From positions 51,122 to 115,121 of the forward strand of contig JAGREE010000010.1 in NCBI GenBank assembly GCA_020446675.1: a DNA stretch of 64,000 nt, written 5' to 3'. Made by a program: the position numbers and the translations under genes. A model generated the notes under the pieces. The model made no database searches and was not told the DNA's origin. It saw only the letters and a program-made list of their open reading frames with translations. This DNA comes from Alphaproteobacteria bacterium. Its GTDB lineage: Bacteria; Pseudomonadota; Alphaproteobacteria; Sphingomonadales; Emcibacteraceae. Below are positions 46,296-56,073 of the stretch, piece by piece; position 1 is the stretch's first letter, and the number at the start of each line of letters is the position of its first letter.

Positions 46296-47399
46296 TTAAT
46301 ATACCACCACACTTCTGATTGATTTTCCTTCGTGCATCAGATCAAAAGCAGTATTTATTTCTTCAAGCGGCATGGTATGGGTGATCAGATCATCAATATT
46401 GATCTTGCCATCCATATACCAGTCCACAATTTTAGGAACATCGGTTCGACCACGAGCCCCGCCAAAGGCTGAACCACGCCAGACCCGACCGGTCACAAGC
46501 TGGAACGGCCGTGTTGAAATTTCCTGCCCGGCACCCGCCACGCCAATAATAATGCTTTCCCCCCAGCCCTTATGACAGCATTCAAGGGCCTGCCGCATCG
46601 TATTGACATTCCCGATACATTCAAAACTATAATCTGCCCCGCCATTGGTCAGATCGAGAATGGCTTCCATAATATCGCATTCATTGGGGTTTAAAAAATC
46701 GGTCATACCAAATTTCTTGGCAATCCCAACTCTCGCCGGGTTAATATCTATACCGATGATTTTGTTAGCGCCAACCATACGCGCACCCTGTATGACATTT
46801 AGCCCGATGCCGCCAAGCCCGAAGACAACAACATTTGATCCCGGTTCAACCTTGGCGTCAAAAGCAACAGCCCCCACACCTGTTGTTACGCCGCAACCGA
46901 TATAGCATATTTTTTCAAAATCCGCGTCCTTCCGCACCTTGGCAACGGCTATTTCAGGCAGGACTGTATGATTTGAAAATGTTGAGCAGCCCATATAATG
47001 AAGGATCGGCTCACCATCAATACTAAAACGGCTTGTTCCGTCCGGCATCAGTCCGGCACCCTGGGTGGTCCGTATTTTCTGACAAAGATTGGTTTTTGGA
47101 TTAAGACAATAGTCACATTCACGGCATTCAGGCGTATATAGCGGGATAACATGATCGCCGACCTCAACGGATTTTACCCCTTCGCCAACCTCAAGCACTA
47201 TTCCAGCCCCTTCATGACCAAGAATGGCCGGAAACGCCCCTTCCGGATCATCGCCAGAAAGAGTAAAGGCATCCGTATGGCAAATCCCCGTTGCTTTAAT
47301 TTCAACAAGAACCTCACCTGCCTTTGGCCCTTCTAATGTCACTGTTTCAATACTTAAGGGGGCACCCGCTTTAAATGCAACTGCTGCTCTTGTTTCCAT
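46296..47399 (-). CDS. adhC: S-(hydroxymethyl)glutathione dehydrogenase (class III alcohol dehydrogenase)
   Basis: The enzyme oxidises the glutathione adduct of formaldehyde with NAD+ and may also reduce S-nitrosoglutathione. The 367 residues have the catalytic zinc ligands Cys40 and His62 ([20 protein letters not shown]), the structural zinc site CRECDYC, and the NAD motif [12 protein letters not shown]. It begins the operon adhC-fghA-fdsG-fdsB-fdsA. No separate regulator is adjacent. Confidence 0.96.
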   Translation of the reverse strand: METRAAVAFKAGAPLSIETVTLEGPKAGEVLVEIKATGICHTDAFTLSGDDPEGAFPAILGHEGAGIVLEVGEGVKSVEVGDHVIPLYTPECRECDYCLNPKTNLCQKIRTTQGAGLMPDGTSRFSIDGEPILHYMGCSTFSNHTVLPEIAVAKVRKDADFEKICYIGCGVTTGVGAVAFDAKVEPGSNVVVFGLGGIGLNVIQGARMVGANKIIGIDINPARVGIAKKFGMTDFLNPNECDIMEAILDLTNGGADYSFECIGNVNTMRQALECCHKGWGESIIIGVAGAGQEISTRPFQLVTGRVWRGSAFGGARGRTDVPKIVDWYMDGKINIDDLITHTMPLEEINTAFDLMHEGKSIRSVVVY

Positions 47400-47460
47400 A
47401 ATCTTTCTCCATTCTTTTATTATTTAACACTATCTTTAAGGGTTATATTGTCAATTTTTT

Positions 47461-50202
47461 TTATGCCAGAAATGCTTTTGTTTTCTGAATGGTTTCCGCC
47501 AGACCAATCCTTTCTACTTTGACATTTTCCGGAAAACAACTCAAGAGCCGACTTGGCGTTGCTCCATCCAGCATTACGAAAACACCTTTGTCGGTTTTTT
47601 TACGGATCAGTCGGCCGAATGCCTGCTTCATCCGTAGTCTTGTAATCAGGTCATCATAGGTTTTTTTCCCAAAATGCTCACGCCGTGCTTTATGCAATAT
47701 GGTCGGCCGTGGCCAGGGAACTTTATCAAACACACATAACCTTAACGAATTTCCCGGCACATCCACGCCGTCCCTGACTGCATCCGTGCCTAAAAGACAA
47801 CTATGTTCAACTGTCCTGAATATATCGATCAGCGTCGCAACATTGATCGGATCAACATGCTGTGCAAATATCGGTAGATGGGCATCCTCAAGCGGGCCAA
47901 GAAGTCTGTTATATACTTCTCTTAGCCTGCCTATCGCCGTAAAAAGTCCCAGCGCCCCCCCGTTTGATGCCAGAAATAATTCACGATATGCCGCAGCCAG
48001 TTGATCGAAAGAGCGTATATTCAGATCATCAACAATAAAAACCCGGGCCTGATTTTCATAATCAAATGGCGATTTTAGACTGTATCTTTCCGGTGGGTGA
48101 ATAAAATGAGCCGCTCCCGTTCGAATTTCCGCACTGTTCCATTCAATATCCGGATTTTGACTTTCAACGAGCCTGTCACGAAGGGTTGCCGACGTAATCA
48201 ATGCCCCATGAGCCGGCTTTAAGACGACATTGGCAAAAGGCTCGCTCGGGTCAATCCAGTGTCGGTACATTCCCACATCACTTTCCCGTCCACCAATACG
48301 GCTTAGTTCGAACCAGTCTATAAAATGGGACATCGGCTTTTCACCTGAATTAAATGCTTCAAGCATGGGGATCCAGCCATCTGAAATTATTTCGCAGCGT
48401 CTGGTAATACTGCGGGAGATCGACTCAAGTCTGTTTCTGGTCGCGGTATCAAGCTCATCCGCTTCCATATCCAGCTTTTTAAGCAGCAGTGAAGATAACC
48501 GCTTTAATGGTGCATTCAGGTCCGCTAGCGCGACACTCAGCTCTCTGGCCACCTCAATCAGTTCTTCGGATGGGTTCGTTGTGTAGGTTTCTATTGAGTG
48601 ATAGGCTTCGCCGCCCCTTGTCCTGGCATAAATCTGTTCTCTTACCCGAACAAGGAAACTTTCCATGGGCCCGAATGGTGCCCCTTCAAAAAGTCTGTTT
48701 TGCCATCCATCCGCCGGAAGACATGCGGCGGCCGCATAAACCTTATTCAGATACTGCCCCGCCTCTTCCTCATCAACAATTAAATCGTCCAGCCGTCCTT
48801 TAAGACCCTTGCCGCGGCGGTTCTGTATTTCCGCCCCTCTGATCCAGCGCCTGAGCTCAAGCCCTTCCTGTCCGGTTAGATGGGCCGAAAAAACATTATC
48901 CGATGCATCAAATAAATGATGTCCCTCATCAAAAATATACCTTGTCGGCAGGTCTGCTTCCCCCTGTCTTGTCGCACTTTGGACCATAACCAGCGCGTGG
49001 TTGGCAATGACCAGCCGGGCCGTTTTCGCTTTTCTTTGTGCTTTTTCAATAAAGCATTTTTTATAATGGGCGCAGGCAGAATAGACACATTCGCCGCGAC
49101 GGTCCGTCAACTGGGAAAGACGACCCGGCCCAAAACTTTCCCCCAGCCAGGACGGAAAATCACCCCCGATCATGTCACCATCACGGCTGTATCGGGCCCA
49201 TCTGTTAACGAGCCCGAGCAGAATTTTACCCTGCGTCTGCGAAGCTGCCGTCGATATTTCCTGTAAATTGAGCAGGCAAAGATAATTTTCCCTGCCTTTT
49301 CTGATGACAACTTTCTGTTTCTTTTCGAGAGGATTTGGATATAACCGGTCAAGTTCCTGATCAAGCTGTCGCTGCAGGTTTTTTGTATAGGTGGAAAGCC
49401 AGACCGTACCGCCATTTTTTTCGGCCCAGACACTGGACGGAGCAATATACCCCAGTGTTTTGCCAATGCCGGTACCGGCTTCCGATAAGATAATTTTTGG
49501 CTCTCCATCCTTTTCAGGCATATCAAAAACTTTAGCCGCTTTCGCTGCATATTCAAGTTGCCCAGGCCTTTTTTCAGAATTAGCCCCCAGTAGAGAAATT
49601 AGTCTTTCTTCCGCTTCTGCCGGGTCCACCTGATCCTGCCCTGGTGGGGGTGGGGGTGCCATTTCTTCCCATTCACCAAGATGGGTCCATACCTGATATT
49701 GGTCATTTCTCTCAGCATAGTTTAAAGCGCCAAGGATGAGTGGTCCCCAACGCCATCCTGCCTCGCTCATATTGTAAGCGTTGGCGGCGGCACCTTCAGG
49801 AAATTTATAATCCGGACTTTTTAATTCCTTAAATAGCAAGGAAGCTGCTTTAAGCAGTATGGTCGCTTCATCTTCGTGACTATCACCAATAAGGGGCATG
49901 TCAAGGGCCAGAGAAAGCCCCATAGGCAAAGGCAAACAAAATTCAGCCGGACGCACAAACGCAAAAAGCTCTAATATATCAAAGCTGCGGGAGATATCTG
50001 TTTTCAAATGACGCGCAGCAACAGGCAGATTGCAAAGGATAAAATCATGATCCCGCACAATTTTACGCAACTCCGACAGTGTATAGATCTCAACCTCGCC
50101 ATCTGGAATCATAATAACGCCTCCAAGCGGCCCAACAACCAGTGCCGGAAGCTTAGCAAGCATTTCATCAGGGTCAGGGAATTGAAGTAGTGACGTTGTC
50201 AT
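47461..50202 (-). CDS. dinG: DinG-family ATP-dependent DNA helicase with degenerate exonuclease-like N-terminus
   Basis: DinG/XPD helicases unwind DNA 5'-3' with an iron-sulfur cluster. The 913 residues have Walker A AGTGIGKT at 242-249, cluster cysteines Cys309, Cys372, Cys377 and Cys383 (spacing x4 and x5 as in E. coli DinG), a DEGHH box and GTDAVRDGVDVPG. Residues about 50-125 recall the end of a DEDDh exonuclease (LPVAARHL, DILELFAFVRP, HEDEATILLKAA) but the catalytic aspartate is missing. A poly-proline linker (183-187) separates the parts. Confidence 0.9.
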   Translation of the reverse strand: MTTSLLQFPDPDEMLAKLPALVVGPLGGVIMIPDGEVEIYTLSELRKIVRDHDFILCNLPVAARHLKTDISRSFDILELFAFVRPAEFCLPLPMGLSLALDMPLIGDSHEDEATILLKAASLLFKELKSPDYKFPEGAAANAYNMSEAGWRWGPLILGALNYAERNDQYQVWTHLGEWEEMAPPPPPGQDQVDPAEAEERLISLLGANSEKRPGQLEYAAKAAKVFDMPEKDGEPKIILSEAGTGIGKTLGYIAPSSVWAEKNGGTVWLSTYTKNLQRQLDQELDRLYPNPLEKKQKVVIRKGRENYLCLLNLQEISTAASQTQGKILLGLVNRWARYSRDGDMIGGDFPSWLGESFGPGRLSQLTDRRGECVYSACAHYKKCFIEKAQRKAKTARLVIANHALVMVQSATRQGEADLPTRYIFDEGHHLFDASDNVFSAHLTGQEGLELRRWIRGAEIQNRRGKGLKGRLDDLIVDEEEAGQYLNKVYAAAACLPADGWQNRLFEGAPFGPMESFLVRVREQIYARTRGGEAYHSIETYTTNPSEELIEVARELSVALADLNAPLKRLSSLLLKKLDMEADELDTATRNRLESISRSITRRCEIISDGWIPMLEAFNSGEKPMSHFIDWFELSRIGGRESDVGMYRHWIDPSEPFANVVLKPAHGALITSATLRDRLVESQNPDIEWNSAEIRTGAAHFIHPPERYSLKSPFDYENQARVFIVDDLNIRSFDQLAAAYRELFLASNGGALGLFTAIGRLREVYNRLLGPLEDAHLPIFAQHVDPINVATLIDIFRTVEHSCLLGTDAVRDGVDVPGNSLRLCVFDKVPWPRPTILHKARREHFGKKTYDDLITRLRMKQAFGRLIRKKTDKGVFVMLDGATPSRLLSCFPENVKVERIGLAETIQKTKAFLA

Positions 50203-50392
50203 AGAACCTTTTCAATCATCAGATTTTACCTGACTATAGCCAGTGCCTGTTATGACGAAAAGTAAAAACAGGTAATAAACTTAACAATCAGTCTAATGAG
50301 CGGTTGACCTAGAGTCCTTTTGGCCTTATGAAGCCTTGCAACACATGGATTTTTGAAGATAGACACTTTAAATTAAACTGAAAGCAAGAATT

Positions 50393-51976
50393 ATGTCTAC
50401 ATCACCGGAGAATATTAAATTTGCTCAAGAAAGCAATGCTTGGCCATTTCAGGAAGCTGAAAAACTGATCAAGCGCCTTGAGAAGTCCGGTAACACGAAA
50501 GACTATGTCTTGTTTGAAACAGGCTACGGACCATCAGGTCTTCCCCATATCGGGACGTTTGGTGAAGTTGCCAGAACAACAATGGTCAGAAATGCATTTG
50601 AATTTCTGACGGGTCAGAAAACCAAAATCATCTGTTTTTCAGATGATATGGACGGGTTTAGAAAAGTACCAGACAACCTGCCCAATCAGGAAATGTTAAA
50701 AGAGCACCTGGGCCTGCCGCTGACCAAAGTACCGGACCCGTTCGGCACGCACGAAAGCTTTGCCCACCATAATAATGCTCGCCTCGTCAATTTTCTTAAC
50801 GGGTTCGGCTTTGATTATGAATTTGTCAGTGCCACTGAAGCCTATAAAAGCGGCTCCATGGATCAGACACTTTTAAAAATGCTTGAGGCATATGACAAAA
50901 TTATCAATGTAATTCTGCCCACTCTTGGTGAAGAGCGCCGCAAAACATATAGTCCGTTCCTGCCGATCTGCCCCAGAACTGGTGTCGTGTTGCAGGTTCC
51001 CATTGTAAAACGGGATCTTAAAGCCGGGACCGTCAGTTATATTGATGAAATCACTGACGAGATTGTTACAGTGCCGGTTACCGGTGGCCACTGCAAAATG
51101 CAATGGAAGGCTGACTGGGCCATGCGTTGGGTCGGCCTTGGTGTCGATTATGAAATGGCCGGAAAAGACCTGAGCGAAAGTGTGAAACTTTCATCCGCCA
51201 TCGCCCGCATTCTTGGCAGCACACCTCCTGAAGGATTGAGCTATGAACTGTTTCTTGATGAAGACGGTTCAAAAATTTCAAAATCCAAAGGAAATGGCAT
51301 TTCCATGGAACAATGGCTCACCTATGGCACTCAGGAGAGCCTGTCACTTTATATGTATCAGTCCCCAAGAAAGGCCAAAAAGCTTTATTTTGATGTTATC
51401 CCCAAAACAGTTGATGAATATCTTAATCATTTGAATAATTATTCATCTCTCGAAGGGAAACAGAAATATGCAAGTCCTATCTGGCATATTCATGGCGACA
51501 ATCCGCCACAAGAAGATGTTCCCGTCAGTTTTGCATTACTCCTGAATCTTGTCAGCGCCAGCAATGCGGCAGATAAAGAAACCTTATGGGGATTTATCAG
51601 TAATTATATTAAAGATGCCAACCCGCAGAACCACCCATTGTTAGATCAACTGGTCGGATATGCGCTGGTTTATTATGAAAATTTTGTAAAACCCAATAAA
51701 AAATACCGTACGCCCACTGACATTGAAATCAAGGCACTTAAATCATTAAAAGCGCAAATCGAGCAAACCCCGGATGATGCGGAAGCCAGCGAGTTGCAGA
51801 CAGTCGTTTTTTCGGTAGGTAAAGAATATCATTATGAAAATTTACGCGAATGGTTTGGAGCTCTTTACGAAATATTGCTTGGTCAAAAGGAAGGGCCAAG
51901 AATGGGATCTTTCATCGATCTATATGGAAAAGAGAAATTTATCGATTTAATAAATCAAGCAATTAAAGAGACTTAA
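50393..51976 (+). CDS. lysK: Lysyl-tRNA synthetase, class I
   Basis: Class I LysRS charges tRNA-Lys and is unrelated to the class II enzyme of most bacteria; it is usual in alphaproteobacteria, spirochaetes and archaea. The 527 residues have the HIGH-type motif at 52-55 (GLPHIGTFGE) and the KMSKS loop KISKSKGN near residue 293. Upstream is a 190-nt divergent region shared with dinG. Confidence 0.95.
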   Translation: MSTSPENIKFAQESNAWPFQEAEKLIKRLEKSGNTKDYVLFETGYGPSGLPHIGTFGEVARTTMVRNAFEFLTGQKTKIICFSDDMDGFRKVPDNLPNQEMLKEHLGLPLTKVPDPFGTHESFAHHNNARLVNFLNGFGFDYEFVSATEAYKSGSMDQTLLKMLEAYDKIINVILPTLGEERRKTYSPFLPICPRTGVVLQVPIVKRDLKAGTVSYIDEITDEIVTVPVTGGHCKMQWKADWAMRWVGLGVDYEMAGKDLSESVKLSSAIARILGSTPPEGLSYELFLDEDGSKISKSKGNGISMEQWLTYGTQESLSLYMYQSPRKAKKLYFDVIPKTVDEYLNHLNNYSSLEGKQKYASPIWHIHGDNPPQEDVPVSFALLLNLVSASNAADKETLWGFISNYIKDANPQNHPLLDQLVGYALVYYENFVKPNKKYRTPTDIEIKALKSLKAQIEQTPDDAEASELQTVVFSVGKEYHYENLREWFGALYEILLGQKEGPRMGSFIDLYGKEKFIDLINQAIKET

Positions 51977-52058
51977 ACTTTATTATTAACAGAATTCTGA
52001 GGTTTTTTTGCCAAATAACTGAAATAAATAGCTAATATTACCGAAAATGAACAATCTC

Positions 52059-52075
52059 ATTAATGTTACATTAAT
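52059..52075. promoter_or_regulatory. Perfect 8-1-8 palindrome upstream of the sugar transferase
   Basis: ATTAATGT-T-ACATTAAT, about 105 nt before the start of the sugar transferase gene, in the 202-nt AT-rich region after lysK. A dimeric regulator could bind here. The region shows no other structure except a weak T-rich tract at 52004-52010 after lysK. Confidence 0.4.
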
Positions 52076-52178
52076 TTATAGTATGTAAATTATCGCACTA
52101 TACCGGTTCAGTATTTTAGTTTCATTGTGTGTTTGGAAATTAGAAATTTATAAGTCAAAGAATATCTTTGAGGAAAAA

Positions 52179-52823
52179 ATGTATAAATTAAATTATAAAA
52201 ATCTGTGGAAACGGGTATTTGACTTTTTTGCTGCACTAATATTATTAATAGCACTAAGCCCATTCCTCCTCTTCGTAATGCTTCTTATAAAATGTAAAAT
52301 GGGTAGCCCGATTTTCTTCAAGCAGGACAGATTGGGATATAATGGTGAAGTTTTCAGTATCTGGAAATTTCGCAGCATGACAAACTGCCGCGATGACAAG
52401 GGTGAGCTTCGCCCCGATGAATACAGACTTACCCGGTTTGGCAAAATTTTACGTGACTGGAGTATTGATGAGCTGCCTCAGCTCTGGAATGTGGTCATCG
52501 GCGATATGAGCTTGATTGGCCCACGTCCTTTTATCGCTGAGTATGCCTCAAGATATACATCTGAACAAATGCGTCGTCATGAAGTCCGTCCAGGGATCAG
52601 TGGCTGGGCCCAGATTACGGGTCGGAATTCCATCAATTGGAACCAGAAATTTATTCTGGATGTCTGGTATGTGGATCATTGCAGTCTCCTGCTTGATTTG
52701 AAGATTCTTTTCTCAACCATACCTTTGGTTTTGTTGAGAGCAGGTATAACCGCAGAAAACCATGCCACAATGCCAAAATGGAAAGGCAATGACGCCGTAG
52801 AGCGGGAATCTTTGTCAGAATAG
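52179..52823 (+). CDS. Bacterial sugar transferase (initiating glycosylphosphotransferase)
   Basis: The family moves a sugar-phosphate onto the undecaprenyl carrier to start an exopolysaccharide or glycan chain. I start at ATG 52179 because GAGGAAAAA lies before it. The 214 residues have one N-terminal hydrophobic helix (about 12-34), PIFFKQDRLGYNGEVF, FRSMTN, DELPQLWNVVIGDMSLIGPRP and GISGWAQITGRN, all family motifs. It is the short PglC-like form with no N-terminal multi-helix domain. No other polysaccharide genes adjoin it, and its DNA is AT-rich. Confidence 0.92.
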   Translation: MYKLNYKNLWKRVFDFFAALILLIALSPFLLFVMLLIKCKMGSPIFFKQDRLGYNGEVFSIWKFRSMTNCRDDKGELRPDEYRLTRFGKILRDWSIDELPQLWNVVIGDMSLIGPRPFIAEYASRYTSEQMRRHEVRPGISGWAQITGRNSINWNQKFILDVWYVDHCSLLLDLKILFSTIPLVLLRAGITAENHATMPKWKGNDAVERESLSE

Positions 52824-52824
52824 T

Positions 52825-53244
52825 TTAATCGACGATTTTCTGCCCCCTCAGTTTTTTTATCGTACCTTTCTTCTTCTTACTTTCGAGTCTGCGGGTTTTA
52901 GACGCGAGAGTTGGTTTGGTTTTCTTCCTCGCTTTCGGTATTATACTGGCTTCTTTCAGCATATCTACCAGACGCTGAATGGCCTCATCGCGGTTTCTGA
53001 TCTGGGAACGTGTGCTATTCGCCGTAAGGATAATAATTCCTTCGGACGTCATTCTCTGTCCGGATATTATTTTCAGTCGCTTATACATAGCTTCGTTTAT
53101 TGCATTATTTTCCAGTGCATTAAAACGAATCTGGACAGCACTCTCAACCTTATTCACATGTTGGCCACCCGGTCCAGGTGAACGGATGAAACGTATATCA
53201 ATATCACTTTCATCAATTTTTAATGTGTTTGAAATCGTAAACAT
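52825..53244 (-). CDS. arfB: Alternative ribosome-rescue factor B (peptidyl-tRNA hydrolase)
   Basis: ArfB releases stalled ribosomes by hydrolysing peptidyl-tRNA. The 139-residue protein has the GGQ motif at 26-28 (RSPGPGGQHVNKVESAVQIRF) and the basic C-terminal tail (KKKGTIKKLRGQK) that enters the mRNA channel. It converges with the sugar transferase with 1 nt between stop codons. Confidence 0.94.
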   Translation of the reverse strand: MFTISNTLKIDESDIDIRFIRSPGPGGQHVNKVESAVQIRFNALENNAINEAMYKRLKIISGQRMTSEGIIILTANSTRSQIRNRDEAIQRLVDMLKEASIIPKARKKTKPTLASKTRRLESKKKKGTIKKLRGQKIVD

Positions 53245-53336
53245 TCTTCCATACTCTTTTATTTCATATATTTTTTATTCGTATATGCAACGTTATATGA
53301 TTATGATGCTCAAACTATTTCTGCACGGAGTTAAGA

Positions 53337-56060
53337 ATGAAGTTAAAATTGTCATCACTCATTATTTTCTTGGTTTTTCTGGTTTCATCTGCTGTTGCAG
53401 ATGATACGCCAACAATTAATTTTGAGCAATATACACTCGGTAACGGATTAAGAGTCGTCGTCCATACCGACAGAAAAGCACCGATAATTTCTGTAAATGT
53501 CTGGTATCATGTAGGCTCAAAAGACGAACCTGCAGGAAAAACCGGATTTGCTCATCTGTTTGAACATCTGATGTTTAACGGCAGTGAGAATTATGATGAT
53601 GATTATTTTAAACCACTTCAGGAAATTGGCGCAACGGGCATAAATGGAACGACGGCACAGGATCGTACAAATTATTATCAAACAGTGCCTGTTGGTGGCT
53701 TGGACCGGATTCTTTGGATGGAATCTGACCGAATGGGACATCTTGTCGGCGCCATAGCGCAGGAAAAACTTGATGAGCAGCGCGATGTCGTAAAGAATGA
53801 GAAACGACAAGGTGAAAACCGTCCCGGTGGCAAGCTCTATTATCACATTTATGAGGGCGTATATCCGGAAGACCATCCCTATCATCACTCAGTTATTGGC
53901 TCAATGGAAGATCTTGATAATGCTTCACTCGAAGATGTTAAAGGCTGGTTTCAGGAATATTACGGCCCCAATAATGCCGTCGTGGTTCTTAGCGGGGATA
54001 TAGACGCCGAAACTTCAAAACCACTCATGGAAAAATATTTTGGCGATATTCCGGCAAGCCGTCCTCTTGCCCGTAAAACATCCTGGGTTCCAATTCACCA
54101 AGCCAATCGCTATGAGGTAATGGAAGATAATGTTCCTCATACCTACCTAACATGGTCATGGGCCGTTCCCGGTCGCACAACCAAAGAATATGCCGAACTA
54201 GAAGTTGCTGCCGAAATATTTGGGGGCGGAAGAAATTCGCGACTTTACAAAAATCTTGTCCATGAGCAGGAGCTTGTAAATAGTGCATCCGCCTCGCTCA
54301 TTCCGGGAGAATTATCCGGAATATTCATAATTACCGCTGAATTAAAATATGGCAGTGACGCTGAAGAAATAAGTAACGTAATTGAACAAATGCTTTCCGA
54401 TTTTCTAAAAAAAGGCCCAACAGCAAAAGAATTAACCAGGGTAAAAACGACTATTGAAAATGGGATGATCCGTGCGATGGAAAGCATCTCCAGTGTTGGT
54501 ACTGCGCTGGCAAGCGGGGCAGTTTATGCAAATGATCCCGGTTTTATACATAAAAAGCAAAGCTGGCAGAATGCGACGACAAAAAAAGATATCCTGACTG
54601 TCACCAATAAGTGGCTTAGTAAAGGGTATTACAAAATCGACCTTGTTCCATTTGCCCCATACAAAGTAGAAGAAAGCGACGTAAACAGAAGTAAAATGCC
54701 TGATTTTACTGCTGAGGCGGATATTAATTTGCCGCCATTGAAGGAAGCCACATTAAATAACGGTATTAAAGTAACCCTAGCAGAACGTCACAGTGTACCC
54801 ACCGTAAACTTGGCTATGGAATTCGATGCTGGTCAGGTTACCGATCATTCCGTAAAGTTCGGTACGGCATCCTTCACTTTTGGTAATATGAACGAAGGTA
54901 CAAAATCGCTTCCATCCCTGGAATTTGATGACAGGAAAACCATGCTTGGGGCAATGATTGGCTTTTCAAACGGACTGGACAGCTCAAATATCAGCCTTTC
55001 TGCACTTAAGAAAAATTTGTCAAACTCTATTGATCTTTGGGCTGACGTAATCAGAAATCCGGCATTCCGGCCAGTCGATATTGAACGGGACCGCTCTTTA
55101 ACGCTGGCCCAGCTTGAAGAGGCAAAAATGGATCCGGATAGCATTGCCGGAAGCCTGCTGACAAAAGTTCTTTACGGCCCAGATCATGTTTATAGTGGAC
55201 GGACATTTGCCGAACGCGAGGAAATGGTTAAAAGCATCAATCGTCAGGATTTATTAGATTTTCACGATATGTGGATAAGACCGGATAATGCAAAAATATA
55301 TGTTGTTGGTGATACAACCATTGATGAAATTACGTCACTTTTGAACGCTGCATTTGGCGACTGGAAAAATCCTGACCGTCCTAAGGGGGAGAAAAATATA
55401 ACAGATGCGGACTATGCAAAAAAATCCCGTATCATTCTCGTTGATCAGCCCGGAGCAGGCCAATCGAGAATTCTTGCCGCCCATCTTGTTTCGTCTTCAA
55501 AAGATAAAAACGCTTTTAATGTCAATGCGATGAACGATATTCTGGGCGGAGAATTTACCTCCCGTATTAATATGAACCTGCGAGAAGACAAGGGATGGTC
55601 ATATGGTGCCGGAAGCTCAATTGGTCAGGCCATCCGCCAAAGATCATTCAGGGTCAGTACATCTGTTCAAACAGACAAAACGGCGGCCGCCATGGAAGAA
55701 ATAATAAAAGACATTAAAGACTATCAAACAACCAAACCGCCGACCGAACAGGAACTTAATCTTATGGTAAAAGGAAACACACTACCTTTGCCCGGCAGGT
55801 TTGCGACAAACCGAAGTCTTATCAGCTATATTATGAGAAATGAACTTTATGATCGCCCGTATAATTATGCTGAAACTTTATATGACAAATATAATGCTTT
55901 AACGCCGGAATTTTTACAAAAAATTGCCCAGGATTATTTAAGGCCAGATGCCATGACATGGGTCGTTGTTGGCGATCTTTCAAAAATTGAACAAAATATT
56001 CGTGATCTTAATATTGGTGATGTGGAAGTGTGGGATGCCAATGGCAAAAAAATCCGGTAA
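53337..56060 (+). CDS. Secreted M16-family (insulinase-like) zinc peptidase
   Basis: The 907-residue protein has a signal peptide (about 1-21, ending SSAVA) and the inverted zinc motif HLFEH at 73-77, with the distal glutamate expected in NEKRQGENRP. It has two M16 halves: the N-terminal half is catalytic; the C-terminal half (from about residue 460) keeps the fold without HxxEH. It is likely periplasmic. The next gene starts 14 nt downstream, and pyrC follows. Confidence 0.93.
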   Translation: MKLKLSSLIIFLVFLVSSAVADDTPTINFEQYTLGNGLRVVVHTDRKAPIISVNVWYHVGSKDEPAGKTGFAHLFEHLMFNGSENYDDDYFKPLQEIGATGINGTTAQDRTNYYQTVPVGGLDRILWMESDRMGHLVGAIAQEKLDEQRDVVKNEKRQGENRPGGKLYYHIYEGVYPEDHPYHHSVIGSMEDLDNASLEDVKGWFQEYYGPNNAVVVLSGDIDAETSKPLMEKYFGDIPASRPLARKTSWVPIHQANRYEVMEDNVPHTYLTWSWAVPGRTTKEYAELEVAAEIFGGGRNSRLYKNLVHEQELVNSASASLIPGELSGIFIITAELKYGSDAEEISNVIEQMLSDFLKKGPTAKELTRVKTTIENGMIRAMESISSVGTALASGAVYANDPGFIHKKQSWQNATTKKDILTVTNKWLSKGYYKIDLVPFAPYKVEESDVNRSKMPDFTAEADINLPPLKEATLNNGIKVTLAERHSVPTVNLAMEFDAGQVTDHSVKFGTASFTFGNMNEGTKSLPSLEFDDRKTMLGAMIGFSNGLDSSNISLSALKKNLSNSIDLWADVIRNPAFRPVDIERDRSLTLAQLEEAKMDPDSIAGSLLTKVLYGPDHVYSGRTFAEREEMVKSINRQDLLDFHDMWIRPDNAKIYVVGDTTIDEITSLLNAAFGDWKNPDRPKGEKNITDADYAKKSRIILVDQPGAGQSRILAAHLVSSSKDKNAFNVNAMNDILGGEFTSRINMNLREDKGWSYGAGSSIGQAIRQRSFRVSTSVQTDKTAAAMEEIIKDIKDYQTTKPPTEQELNLMVKGNTLPLPGRFATNRSLISYIMRNELYDRPYNYAETLYDKYNALTPEFLQKIAQDYLRPDAMTWVVVGDLSKIEQNIRDLNIGDVEVWDANGKKIR

Positions 56061-56073
56061 TCAGAAATTAAAA

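Noticed and set aside
51998..52012. Intrinsic terminator after lysK
   Set aside because: CAGAATTCTG is a palindrome without room for a loop before the T run; too weak to call.
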